This document shows, piece by piece, positions 1-7,447 of a stretch of 8,512 bases of DNA. This stretch comes from Acidobacteriota bacterium. GTDB taxonomy: Bacteria > Acidobacteriota > Terriglobia > Acidiferrales > UBA7541. Within the stretch, counting starts at the first letter, position 1; every line of letters starts with the position of its first letter. Under the pieces are notes generated by a model that saw nothing but the letters and a program-made list of their open reading frames with translations, was not told the DNA's origin and made no database searches. Both the position numbers and the translations under genes were made by a program. The stretch is taken from assembly GCA_016179005.1 (NCBI GenBank), contig JACOSF010000314.1:1-8512 (forward strand), written 5' to 3'.

Positions 1-211
1 CGGGATTCATGTCAAACGTCTGAATGAAAAGCTCCTGCAGCGCCTCAACGGAGAAATTCCGAATCTGTTCTGCAACGTGCGCCAGCAGGAGTGCGGCTTC
101 CCCATCAACGGCCGCGAGCGCCCGCGCGGCGCGCGTGACGCGCTGGTGGTAGCCGTCGCCCGGATAAACGAGCAGGTCGGCGAGGGAGTCGTAGATCGAA
201 GAGCTTTCCAT
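1..211 (-). CDS. narJ: NarJ, nitrate reductase assembly chaperone (partial, N-terminal 70 residues)
   Basis: This is the start of the TorD/NarJ-family chaperone that binds apo-NarG and supports molybdenum-cofactor insertion before NarGH docks on NarI. It is cytoplasmic and not part of the final enzyme. The reading frame begins MESSSIYDSLADLLVYPG and reaches LQELFIQTFDMNP before the window edge. The helical start with LAxLLxYPG and the block ELxxxTFDMNP are typical of NarJ. The ATG overlaps the narH stop by one base (TGATG). A GAGG at 218-221 lies six bases upstream of the ATG, inside the end of narH, so translation is probably coupled. The gene continues past the left edge, where narI would be expected. 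The assignment rests on both the motif and the position directly after narH. Only about a third of a usual NarJ is visible, so integrity cannot be judged. Confidence 0.9.
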   Translation of the reverse strand, partial: MESSSIYDSLADLLVYPGDGYHQRVTRAARALAAVDGEAALLLAHVAEQIRNFSVEALQELFIQTFDMNP

Positions 212-1701
212 CACATGCCTCGATGCGGACCGGAGAGGAAGCCGAAGCCGACGCCTTGCTTGTGTTCGAGAGGATCCTCGAACATTTGAATGGCTTCCTC
301 ACGGTGCGCGGGTGGGATGATGAAGCGGTCATCGAAGGAGCAGAGCGAGGTGAGTTGATAGATGCCGTCGGCTTCTTCAGGCGTACAGTCCGCTTCGGTG
401 AGCATTCGCTGAGCCAGGGTCATGTCCACATCTCCGACCGTCAACGCGCGGCGGTACCAGCGCACCGCCTTCTGCTTCTTGAGCGCGTAACGCACGTGCG
501 CTTCGTGCCCGGCTCCAAACAGGTTGGCCAGGAATTTCATCGGCACGCGCGCGGTCTCGATGTCGTGGAACAGGTCCTCGGAATCGTGGGCCACGGCGTT
601 GCCTTCCCGGTGCGCCATCACCGGCGACATCGGCGGCACGTAGAACAGCATGGGCAGCGTGCGGAACTCGATGTGCGGCGGCAGCGCTACTTTCCAGAGC
701 TTGACGTATTTATACACCGGCGATTTCTGCGCCGACTCGATGGTGGAATCGGCGACGCCGTTCGCGCGGGCCGCGGCGATCACTGCGGGGTCGTTGGGGT
801 CGAGGATGAGCGAGCGCTGTCCTTCGACGAGTTGCTCGTTGGGCAGCTTGGCGACTTCCTCCAAGCGCGAGGCGTCGTAGAGCAGCACGCCGAGGTAGCG
901 AATGCGTCCTACGCAAGAGTGGAAGCAGGCCGGCGCCTGGCCGGTCTCTACGCGCGGGAAGCAGAGGATACACTTCTCGGATTTGCCGGTGGACCAATTG
1001 AAGAAAACTTTTTTGTAGGGGCAGGCGGCGATGCAGGAGCGCCAGCCGCGGCAGCGCTTCTGGTCAAGGAGCACAATGCCGTCTTCGCCGCGCTTGTAGA
1101 GCGCGCCCGACGGGCAGGCGGCCACGCAGCCCGGGTTCAGGCAATGGTTGCAGATGCGCGGAAAGTAGAAGAACACCAGGCGCTCCACTGCGAAGAGCTG
1201 CTCGCGCTGCTCGGGCGTAAGCCCGGCGAGGTTGGGATCGTTCGCGGCGTAGATGGGCGAGCCGCCCAGGTCGTCGTCCCAGTTGGGGCCGGACTCGATG
1301 TTGATGAGTTCGCCGGTGACCATGGAGACCGGCCTCGCGGTGGGCTGATCCGAGCCCTCCGGCGCGTTAAACAGGTGCTGATAGTCGTAGGTCCACGGCT
1401 CGTAGTAGTCGTCCATCGTCGGCATGTGCGGATTGTGGAAGATGTTGAAGATCACCTTCCGCTTGCCGGTGGACTTCAGGCTCAGGTCGCCGTTGTTCAC
1501 TTCCCAGCCGCCGGCGTAGCGGTCCTGGTCTTCCCAGCGGGTGGGATAACCGGTGCCGGGCTTGGTCTCCACGTTGTTCCACCACATGTACTCGGTGCCG
1601 CGGCGATCGGTCCAGATGTTCTTGCAGGCGATCGAGCAGGTGTGGCACCCGATGCATTTGTCCAGGTGGAAGACCATTGCGATCTGTGAGCGGACATCCA
1701 T
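211..1701 (-). CDS. narH: NarH, iron-sulfur (beta) subunit of respiratory nitrate reductase
   Basis: NarH is the 496-residue electron-transfer subunit that passes electrons from the membrane subunit to NarG on the cytoplasmic face. Four cysteine groups are visible: C16/C19/C22/C26 (CIGCHTC..C), C184/C187/C192/C196 (CNHCLNPGC), C217/W220/C223/C227 (CRGWRSC), and C244/C247/C259/C263. The Trp at 220 in place of a Cys is the known NarH feature that makes this a 3Fe-4S rather than a 4Fe-4S centre. Other NarH blocks are present, such as WWNNVETKPGTGYP near 40-53 and VGRIRYLGVLLYDA at 264-277. The length is close to E. coli NarH (512), with a slightly shorter C-terminus. An AAAGGAG ribosome site at 1709-1715 lies seven bases before the ATG. 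The gene is separated from narG by 16 bases and overlaps narJ by one. The related nitrite oxidoreductase beta subunit (NxrB) is the main alternative. Confidence 0.97.
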   Translation of the reverse strand: MDVRSQIAMVFHLDKCIGCHTCSIACKNIWTDRRGTEYMWWNNVETKPGTGYPTRWEDQDRYAGGWEVNNGDLSLKSTGKRKVIFNIFHNPHMPTMDDYYEPWTYDYQHLFNAPEGSDQPTARPVSMVTGELINIESGPNWDDDLGGSPIYAANDPNLAGLTPEQREQLFAVERLVFFYFPRICNHCLNPGCVAACPSGALYKRGEDGIVLLDQKRCRGWRSCIAACPYKKVFFNWSTGKSEKCILCFPRVETGQAPACFHSCVGRIRYLGVLLYDASRLEEVAKLPNEQLVEGQRSLILDPNDPAVIAAARANGVADSTIESAQKSPVYKYVKLWKVALPPHIEFRTLPMLFYVPPMSPVMAHREGNAVAHDSEDLFHDIETARVPMKFLANLFGAGHEAHVRYALKKQKAVRWYRRALTVGDVDMTLAQRMLTEADCTPEEADGIYQLTSLCSFDDRFIIPPAHREEAIQMFEDPLEHKQGVGFGFLSGPHRGM

Positions 1702-1717
1702 GGTCAGGCTCCTTTGG

Positions 1718-4700
1718 TTACCACTTCAATTCCGGAAGTTTGCGCACGAGCACATGGGTATCGCGGTTGCAGCCGATCGGGCCCCAGTAGTTGAAGTGGT
1801 AGGTAAACTGCCCGTAGCCACCGACCATCAAATTGGGCTTCAGGCGGACGCGCGTGAGGCTGTTGTGCCCCCCGGCGCGACGGTGGCCGCGAAGAGGCGA
1901 CGTCGGCACCGAGTAGGTCCGCTCCGGCGAGTGATACTGGATGCAGATGCCGCGCGGAATGCGCGCGCTGACCACGGCGCGCGTGCACACCACGCCGTTG
2001 TCGTTGTGCACTTCGACCCAGTCGTTATCGGCGATGTTGATGTCGGCGGCGTCCTTGTCGTTCATCCACAGCGGCTCGACGCCGCGAGAAAGCGTGGTCA
2101 TGCGCTGGTTATCGCCGTAGGTGGAGTGGATGTGCCACTTGCCGTGCGGCGTGAGGTAGTTCAAGCACTTCGTCGGGCCGACTTCCTTGCTGAAACGGAG
2201 ATCGGAATACTGCGTGGGCAGCGGCTTGGGCTTGTACGTCGGCAGGTGCTCGCCGAACTGGATGTAGCCGGGATGGTCCAGATAGAAGTGCTGCCGGCCG
2301 GTGAGCGTGCGCCAGGGCACCAACGCTTCGACGTTGTAGGTGAAGGGTGAATAGGCGCGGCCGTTTTCAATCAGCCCGGACCACATCGGGCTGTTAACGA
2401 AGCGCCGCGGCTGCGATTGCAGGTCCTGATAGCTAGTGCGAACTCCGCGGCTTTTCTCGGCGAGCTGCACGAGCGGCAGGCCGACTTTCTCTTCCATGTT
2501 CTTGTAGGAGCGGTAGGCCAGCTCGCCGTTGGTGACGGTGGCGAAGTGCAGCACCGCGTTGCACACCTGATCGTCTTCGGCAAGCGAAGGAAACGTCTTG
2601 CCTTGCCAGCGGACAGTGGGCATGTCGCGCACCGCTTCATCGTAGAAATCCTCGATGGCGTAGGACGTGCCGTGAGCCCCGAGGCCGTTCTTCTTCACCA
2701 GCTCACCGAGAGAGATGAACTGGTTGTAGAGGTTCTTGTAGTCGCGAGCCACCACGCGGAACCCGGGCATCGTTTTTCCGGGAACGGCTTCGACTTCGCC
2801 GGTGATCCATTCCTTCATGGCTGGCTGGGCGATTTCCGCGGGGGAATCGTGCGCCAGCGGCGAGGCCACGATGTCCCACACTGGCTCGGGAAAATGCTTC
2901 TGCGCCAGCTCGGAAAATTTCTTGGAAATAGCCTTGAAGATCTGCCAGTCGCTCTTCGACTCCCAGCACGGCGGCACGGCCTCGGAGAGCGGGTGAATGA
3001 AGCTGTGCATGTCCGTGGAGTTGAGGTCGGACTTCTCGTACCAGGTGGCCGCGGGCAGCACGATGTCCGAGTAAAGCGCGGAAGTGTCCATGCGGAAGTT
3101 GAGGTCCACCACCAGGTCCATCTTTCCCTGCGGGGCGTGCTCGTGCCAGGCGACTTCTTTGACCGAATCTTTGGCGAGGTCCTCGGCAATCGTGTTGGTG
3201 TGCGTGCCGAGATAGTGCTTCAGGAAATATTCATGGCCTTTGGCGCTGGCCATCAACGCGTTGCCGCGCCAGATGAACCAGACGCGCGGCCAGTTTTCTG
3301 CGGCGTCCGGATCCTCGACGGAGAACTTCAGCTGGCGCGATTTGAGCTGGCTGACCACGCCGGCGATGATGCTGGCTTCGTCCTTCGCGCCGGCGGCGGT
3401 GGCTTCCTTCACGATGTCCAGCGGGTTCTTGTTGAACTGCGGGTAGAACGGCAGCCAGCCGTTGCGCACCGCGCGCACCTGCACGTCCATGGTGTGACCG
3501 GTGGCGATGGAGCCGGCGGGCTGGTCGGGCGGCACGGTGTGGTAATCGGTGAATTCCTTTTCGTAGCGCCACTGGTCGGTGTTCACGTAGTGCCAGCTCG
3601 GAGCATTCTGCAAGCGCACGGCCGGAACCCAGTCGCGGCCGAAGGCGATCGCTGACCAGGATTCCATCGGCGCGAGCTTTTCCTGGCCGACGTAGTGCGC
3701 CAGCCCGCCGCCGTTCACGCCGACACATCCGCAAAACATCAGCGCGTGAATGCCGGCGCGGTACATCAGGTTGGCGTGATACCAGTGGTTCACGCCGGCG
3801 CCGATGATGATCGTACACTTGCCCTTGGTGAGTTCGGCGGTGGTGGCCCACTCCCGCGCAAAGCGAATCACCAATTCGCGGTCCATGCCGGTGTACTTCT
3901 CCGACCACGCCGGCGTGTAGGGCTGGCTTTCGTCGTTGTAATCCTTCGGGTAATCTCCGTCCAGGCCGCGGCCAACGCCGTACTGCGCCATCAGCAAGTC
4001 GTAGATGGTGGCAACAGTGACGCTCTTGCCGTCCCTTGTTTTGATTTTCTTGACCGGCACGCCGCGGCGCATGGGACGCCCTTCGGCGAAGTCGTCGAGT
4101 TCCACCTGCACCACGCCGTCGTTCTTGGGCAGGAAGGTCAGCGTCGGGTCGATGTCGGAACCGTCCACGCCGTCCTTGAGCAGCAGGTTCCACTTCCCTT
4201 TTTCCTTGCCCCAGCGGAAGCCGCTCGAGCCCATCGGCATTTTCGGCTTGCCGGAGCCCGTGTCCCACATCAGGAATTTCCAGTCGCCGTTTTCGACGCC
4301 GGCGTAGCCCTCCAGGCGATTCGCGCGCAGGAGCTGGCCGGGACGAAACGCGCCGCCCTTCGCCTCCAGTTCCACGAGGTACGGCGCGTCGGTGTATTTC
4401 TTCGTGTAGTCGATGAAGTAGGGCGTCTGCTTCTCGTGATGCGCTTCGTTGAGCAGAACGTGGTTGACGGCCATCCACCACGCGCCGTCCTGGCCGGCGT
4501 TGATGGCTACCCACTCGTCGGCGTACTTCGCCACCTGACTGAAGTCCGGCGAGAAGACCCAGAACTTAGAGCCGTTGTGCCGGGCTTCCGCGGCGAAGTG
4601 GCAGTCCGGCGTGCGGGTCATGTTGAGGTTCGCGCCCATGGAGACGATGAGCTTGGCGTTGAACCAGTCCGCGGATTCGTGCACGTCGGTCTGCTCGCCC

Positions 4701-5362
4701 CACACTTCCGGCGAGGCACTGGGCAAGTCGCAATACCAGTCGTAGAAGGAAAGCGATATGCCCCCCATCAATTGCAGCATGCGCGCGCCGCTGGCGTAGC
4801 TGATCATGGACATCGCCGGAATCGGTGAGAAGCCGGCGATGCGATCCGGGCCGTGTGTCTTGATGGTGTGCAGATTCGCCGCGGCGATGAGCTCGAGCAT
4901 GGTGTCCCAGTCGGCGCGGCGGAATCCGCCCTTGCCGCGGGCGCGTTGCCAGCGGGAGCGCGCTTCGGGGTTTTCCACCAGCGATTTCCAGGCATCCACC
5001 GGGTCGGCGTGTTCCAGGCGGGCTTTCTTCCACAGGTCGAGCAGCGCCCCGCGGACGTAGGGATACTTCACGCGCAGCGGGCTGTAGAGATACCAGGAGA
5101 ACGAAATGCCGCGCTGGCAGCCGCGCGGCTCGTAGGGCGGAAGGTCGGCCGAGAGCGCGGGATAATCCAGGCCCTGCATCTCCCAGGTGACGATGCCGTC
5201 CTTCACGTGAATCTGCCAGGTGCAGCCTCCGGTGCAGTTCACGCCGTGCGTGCTGCGCACCACTTTGTCGTATTGCCAGCGGTTGCGGTAGAACTCTTCC
5301 CAGCTCCGTAGATTCGGATCGTTTTCGTCCTTGATCCAATCCAGTGCGCTCTTCCGCTTCAT
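1718..5362 (-). CDS. narG: NarG, molybdenum catalytic (alpha) subunit of respiratory nitrate reductase
   Basis: This is the 1214-residue Mo-bisMGD subunit that reduces nitrate to nitrite. The N-terminal FS0 4Fe-4S site is intact as H39, C43, C47 and C82 (HGVNCTGGC and PRGCQRG). The His ligand is diagnostic of the NarG type. D212 in FYDWYCDLP matches the molybdenum-ligand Asp222 of E. coli NarG. Cofactor-binding blocks include [18 protein letters not shown] at 177-194, GAGVNHWYH at 521-529 and [20 protein letters not shown] at 543-562. The C-terminal MGD-binding domain ends [22 protein letters not shown], as in E. coli NarG, but lacks its last residues. No twin-arginine signal precedes the FS0 motif, so the subunit should stay cytoplasmic. 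The ATG overlaps the cytochrome stop by four bases and has a near-perfect ribosome site. Nitrobacter-type NxrA is a close homologue and the main alternative. Confidence 0.97.
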   Translation of the reverse strand: MKRKSALDWIKDENDPNLRSWEEFYRNRWQYDKVVRSTHGVNCTGGCTWQIHVKDGIVTWEMQGLDYPALSADLPPYEPRGCQRGISFSWYLYSPLRVKYPYVRGALLDLWKKARLEHADPVDAWKSLVENPEARSRWQRARGKGGFRRADWDTMLELIAAANLHTIKTHGPDRIAGFSPIPAMSMISYASGARMLQLMGGISLSFYDWYCDLPSASPEVWGEQTDVHESADWFNAKLIVSMGANLNMTRTPDCHFAAEARHNGSKFWVFSPDFSQVAKYADEWVAINAGQDGAWWMAVNHVLLNEAHHEKQTPYFIDYTKKYTDAPYLVELEAKGGAFRPGQLLRANRLEGYAGVENGDWKFLMWDTGSGKPKMPMGSSGFRWGKEKGKWNLLLKDGVDGSDIDPTLTFLPKNDGVVQVELDDFAEGRPMRRGVPVKKIKTRDGKSVTVATIYDLLMAQYGVGRGLDGDYPKDYNDESQPYTPAWSEKYTGMDRELVIRFAREWATTAELTKGKCTIIIGAGVNHWYHANLMYRAGIHALMFCGCVGVNGGGLAHYVGQEKLAPMESWSAIAFGRDWVPAVRLQNAPSWHYVNTDQWRYEKEFTDYHTVPPDQPAGSIATGHTMDVQVRAVRNGWLPFYPQFNKNPLDIVKEATAAGAKDEASIIAGVVSQLKSRQLKFSVEDPDAAENWPRVWFIWRGNALMASAKGHEYFLKHYLGTHTNTIAEDLAKDSVKEVAWHEHAPQGKMDLVVDLNFRMDTSALYSDIVLPAATWYEKSDLNSTDMHSFIHPLSEAVPPCWESKSDWQIFKAISKKFSELAQKHFPEPVWDIVASPLAHDSPAEIAQPAMKEWITGEVEAVPGKTMPGFRVVARDYKNLYNQFISLGELVKKNGLGAHGTSYAIEDFYDEAVRDMPTVRWQGKTFPSLAEDDQVCNAVLHFATVTNGELAYRSYKNMEEKVGLPLVQLAEKSRGVRTSYQDLQSQPRRFVNSPMWSGLIENGRAYSPFTYNVEALVPWRTLTGRQHFYLDHPGYIQFGEHLPTYKPKPLPTQYSDLRFSKEVGPTKCLNYLTPHGKWHIHSTYGDNQRMTTLSRGVEPLWMNDKDAADINIADNDWVEVHNDNGVVCTRAVVSARIPRGICIQYHSPERTYSVPTSPLRGHRRAGGHNSLTRVRLKPNLMVGGYGQFTYHFNYWGPIGCNRDTHVLVRKLPELKW

Positions 5363-6294
5363 CGCTCACCTCCTGTGGTGAGCGAAGCCGAACCACGCTG
5401 CAGTTCGCCGCGCACCAGAGCCCGGCGGACGCTCCGGAAGCGCCCGCGCCACACGGTGCCGAAAATGACTAGCCCGGCGACGGCGCCGCCGAGACCGATC
5501 AGAAAGAAATTCAGCAACGGCACGGCATCCGCCTCGCCGCTGCTGGCCGCCGCATCCTCCACCACCGAGAGCAGGGCAAAGGCTTCCGTGGGTTCAATCG
5601 GGTGCTGCTTGAAGATGGCGTTCATGGTGGGCGTCGGCGGCGCGGAGAGCCAGGAGCCCAGCGCCTTGCGCCCGCCGAGCCGCTCGTAGACGCGCGTCAG
5701 GTCGTACTGCGGCGCCGGCGCCAGGCGTCCGCCGCCGAAACTGCCCAGCGTGCCGACGGTGTGACACGAAATGCACGCCGGGCCGCCCTTGGCCAGCGGC
5801 TTTTCGCCGGAGAAGAGCGCGCGGCCCAGGACAAAATCCGCAGCGGTGTAGGGACGATCGCTGAGGCCTCCCCCGCCCCAGATCCGCCCGGCCTTCGATT
5901 CGGCTTCGATAAAATCAAGAATCTCGTTCAGTCGCGATTCGGTGAGGCCCTGCGGCGGCGGCATCACGACTCCGTTGGCGGATTGCAGGAGCTTGAGGAC
6001 GTACGGGTCCCCGCGGTCGATCATCGCGCGGGGATTGGGAACGAACTGCTTGAGCCAGGCGCGGTCGCGCCGCGTGTGGACATTCTTCAGGTCCGGACCG
6101 GCCAGGCGGCCGGCGCCGATGGTGTGGCAGCTCGAGCAGTTCTGCTTGAAGAACGTGGCGGCGTCCTGCGCCTGGGCCGGAGCAGCAAGGGCCAGCAGAA
6201 GGACGAGAACGGCGAAGGCCAACAAAAACCGAAAGGCCGTGGAAAGCAGGCCCGCGGTCCGCTGATTTCGAAAGGAATGCGTAAGAGGATTCAT
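5359..6294 (-). CDS. narC: Diheme membrane-anchored cytochrome c, NarC-like
   Basis: This 311-residue c-type cytochrome is encoded directly before narG. A signal peptide is clear: basic start, hydrophobic stretch at about 22-38, and AQA-type cleavage near residue 42. Two heme-binding motifs follow: CSSCH at 53-57 and CISCH at 174-178. Likely distal Met ligands are M111 (VVMPPP) and M224 (PTMNAIF). A single transmembrane helix at about 258-282 is followed by an Arg-rich tail, so both hemes face outside and the tail inside. The layout matches the diheme NarC of Thermus nar operons, which is needed for active nitrate reductase there. Nitrobacter nxr operons also begin with a cytochrome c. Start and stop overlap the neighbours by four bases each. 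The ribosome site is weak (AGAGG 11 bases upstream), so coupling to the regulator gene is likely. The NarC name is by architecture and context only. Confidence 0.88.
   Translation of the reverse strand: MNPLTHSFRNQRTAGLLSTAFRFLLAFAVLVLLLALAAPAQAQDAATFFKQNCSSCHTIGAGRLAGPDLKNVHTRRDRAWLKQFVPNPRAMIDRGDPYVLKLLQSANGVVMPPPQGLTESRLNEILDFIEAESKAGRIWGGGGLSDRPYTAADFVLGRALFSGEKPLAKGGPACISCHTVGTLGSFGGGRLAPAPQYDLTRVYERLGGRKALGSWLSAPPTPTMNAIFKQHPIEPTEAFALLSVVEDAAASSGEADAVPLLNFFLIGLGGAVAGLVIFGTVWRGRFRSVRRALVRGELQRGSASLTTGGER
5366..5374 (-). promoter_or_regulatory. Strong ribosome binding site for narG
   Basis: The minus strand reads AGGAGGTGA, a near-perfect anti-Shine-Dalgarno match, with the AGGAGG core six bases before the narG ATG. 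It lies inside the end of the cytochrome gene. It fixes the narG start at 5362 and suggests that narG is translated strongly, not only through coupling to the gene upstream. Confidence 0.85.
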
Positions 6295-6803
6295 GATGGG
6301 TTCTGCCTCTTGCTTGCTTTGTGTTTGGATTTCGCACGGGGTGCCGCCGCCTCAGGCACGAGGTCGGGCTCCAGTATGAAGCGCCGCTTTTCCTGCGCCA
6401 CATGGACGAGCATTTCCAGGGAGGTCCCTTCGAGTAGCCGGGAAAACTCGGCACGCAACGGAATCCACTGCGCGTGGAGCAGGCAGGGCGCCGAATCGGA
6501 GCACTCGCCCATGCCCATGATGCATCTCTCCTCTTGCGTATCGCCTTCTACGGCGCGCACCAGCGAGGAAAGCGAAATGGAACCGGGAGGCCGGCCGAGC
6601 TCCACGCCGCCGCCCGGCCCGCGGAACGCGCGCACTAGCCCGGCGCGGATCAGCAGCCGCATGATCTTGGCCAGATACGCCGCGGGGAGGCCGGTGCCCG
6701 CCGCGATTTCGCGGGTCGGCGATAGTTTCCCGGGCGGCTGCAAGGCGAGGTAAATCGCCGCTCTGATTGCCAGTTCCGAAGCATGACTGCCCAAGAAAAA
6801 CAT
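6291..6803 (-). CDS. Rrf2-family Fe-S transcriptional regulator (NsrR/IscR type)
   Basis: This is a 170-residue regulator from the ATG at 6803. The N-terminal winged-helix domain includes ASELAIRAAIYLAL, a recognition-helix region LPAAYLAKIMRLLIRAGLV, and the wing RGPGGGVELGRPP. The cluster-binding loop has three cysteines at 94, 101 and 107 and His110 (spacing CX6CX5CXXH). The last part, CLLH, matches the Cys-xx-His placement of IscR. Such proteins bind a 2Fe-2S or 4Fe-4S cluster and release or change DNA binding with NO, redox state or iron supply. The C-terminal tail is unusually basic (KSKHKASKRQ). A longer reading frame begins at a TTG at 6827, but the family's usual N-terminus and the predicted promoter both favour the ATG. 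It is the first gene of the nar operon and overlaps the cytochrome start by four bases, so it probably regulates itself and the reductase. The exact ligand is not known. Confidence 0.9.
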   Translation of the reverse strand: MFFLGSHASELAIRAAIYLALQPPGKLSPTREIAAGTGLPAAYLAKIMRLLIRAGLVRAFRGPGGGVELGRPPGSISLSSLVRAVEGDTQEERCIMGMGECSDSAPCLLHAQWIPLRAEFSRLLEGTSLEMLVHVAQEKRRFILEPDLVPEAAAPRAKSKHKASKRQNPS

Positions 6804-6830
6804 CGTCCATCCCAAACCAGAAAACAAGAC

Positions 6831-6859
6831 CTTTTATTCTTATATTAAAGCTTTGTCAA
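6831..6859 (-). promoter_or_regulatory. Candidate sigma70 promoter of the regulator-nar operon
   Basis: On the minus strand a perfect -35 TTGACA (6854-6859) is followed by a 17-base spacer and a -10 of TAAAAG (6831-6836, four of six matches). Transcription would start near 6824, about 20 bases before the regulator ATG at 6803, which rules out the upstream TTG. The surrounding 60 bases (6821-6880) are only 28% GC by count, in sharp contrast with the flanks. The spacer holds AAAGCTTT (6847-6854) and an imperfect dyad CTTATATTAAAG (6839-6850), possible operator elements. I see no convincing FNR box (TTGAT-N4-ATCAA). Confidence 0.6.
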
Positions 6860-6864
6860 GTCTT

Positions 6865-7300
6865 TTTTGCTTTGGGAATGTGGAAAAGGACGTCCTTGAT
6901 CCTATACAGAGAGCTGCACACTTCCGGAGGCAGCTCGAGGATGGCGGCATGAGGAACGCATGACTTGTTCGAACCCGCGCGAATGCGCCAGCGGCTCTTT
7001 GCTGCCTGGCCCACTCGGCCAACCAGCCCAGCCCGGGGACAGGAGATCACCACGGCGTAGAAGATTCCTGCTCCCGGCGCTGGCCCAGTTCCTGCCTGAC
7101 AAACGGATAAATTACGAGAATAGGAGCGTAATATCCATTAAATGGCCGTTGACCCGCCCCCGAAGGTCGTACCACTTCACCAAGAACCAGCCCAGCGCAA
7201 AGCTCTTCACATCGGGAACGGGCCGCAGTGATCTCGGCAGTCAAACTGCCCTCTTGTTTCGCGGCCCAATCTAACAATCATCGTGGACCGATTTATGGGG
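6865..7300. other. Long intergenic region without an identifiable gene
   Basis: This stretch between the nar promoter and the tRNA-like remnant holds no gene I can support. Short minus-strand frames cover 7047-7277 (76 codons, opening at a TTG) and 6856-7053 (65 codons), in different frames. Parts read like protein (GYYAPILVIYPFVRQELG; AILELPPEVCSSLYRIKDV), but I recognise no family and see no good ribosome site. A plus-strand frame at 6960-7274 is Arg/Pro/Ser-rich and looks like a shadow. The region could be a decayed gene or plain regulatory spacer. Confidence 0.5.
6911..6936. repeat. Perfect 7-bp inverted repeat, possible operator or hairpin
   Basis: GAGCTGC (6911-6917) and GCAGCTC (6930-6936) are perfect reverse complements separated by 12 bases that contain a TCCGGA palindrome. 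No T-run follows on either strand, so a classical terminator is unlikely. It lies about 50-75 bases upstream of the -35 box of the nar-operon promoter, where an activator could bind. The function is unknown. Confidence 0.35.
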
Positions 7301-7327
7301 GCAGGTCATAGCGGCAATCGCCTATCA

Positions 7328-7377
7328 AGGTACTCATAATCCCTCGGTCGTCGTTTCGAGTCCCACCACCGGCGCCA
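7328..7377 (+). pseudogene. tRNA-like remnant: 3' half of a CAT-anticodon tRNA gene
   Basis: The sequence reads like the 3' half of a bacterial tRNA with anticodon CAT (Met or the lysidine-type Ile). The anticodon loop CTCATAA (7333-7339) is flanked by AGGTA/TCCCT, giving four of five pairs. It is followed by CGGTC, a T loop TTCGAGT (7355-7361), and an end in GGCGCCA, where CCA could be encoded at 7375-7377. The T stem GTCGT/CCCAC pairs at only three of five positions. Upstream I cannot form a D arm. GCAGGTC at 7301-7307 pairs with CACCGGC at five of seven positions but at a length that does not fit. It is therefore probably non-functional. A 3' half without a 5' half is typical of an integrase attachment scar, but no integrase is visible here. 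Confidence 0.45.
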
Positions 7378-7401
7378 TTACTCCTCCTCTCCTCCAGCCC
7401 C

Positions 7402-7430
7402 TTGACACTTTTCGTCGCCCGGCCCATCCT
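7402..7430 (+). promoter_or_regulatory. Candidate promoter of the lipid kinase gene
   Basis: A perfect -35 TTGACA (7402-7407) with a 17-base spacer leads to a poor -10 CATCCT (7425-7430, three of six). Transcription would begin about ten bases before the ATG at 7448, leaving almost no leader. That fits the absence of a Shine-Dalgarno sequence in front of this gene. The weak -10 keeps confidence low. Confidence 0.35.
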
Positions 7431-7447
7431 GTGGCCCGCCGACCCGT

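Noticed and set aside
223..1689. Long plus-strand open frame opposite narH (488 codons)
   Set aside because: It is antisense to a gene with complete NarH motifs. The translation is rich in Val, Arg, His and Gly with no domain, as expected from GC-biased third codon positions.
2417..4828. Long plus-strand open frames opposite narG (412 and 377 codons)
   Set aside because: Shadows of narG for the same reason; no ribosome site or recognisable family.
6804..6827. Upstream TTG start for the Rrf2 regulator, adding eight residues
   Set aside because: It lies upstream of the transcription start predicted from the -35/-10 pair, and the ATG at 6803 gives the usual Rrf2 N-terminus.
6831..6900. FNR-type site upstream of the nar operon
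   Set aside because: Only isolated half-sites such as TTGAT near 6896 are present; no TTGAT-N4-ATCAA dyad at a suitable distance.
6942..7028. Minus-strand stretch with tRNA-like pieces: GGCCGAGTGG, GGGTTCGAA and CCGCCA
   Set aside because: The D-arm to T-arm spacing is plausible, but the T stem does not pair, no anticodon stem forms, and the acceptor ends neither pair nor fall at the right distance. Most likely coincidence.
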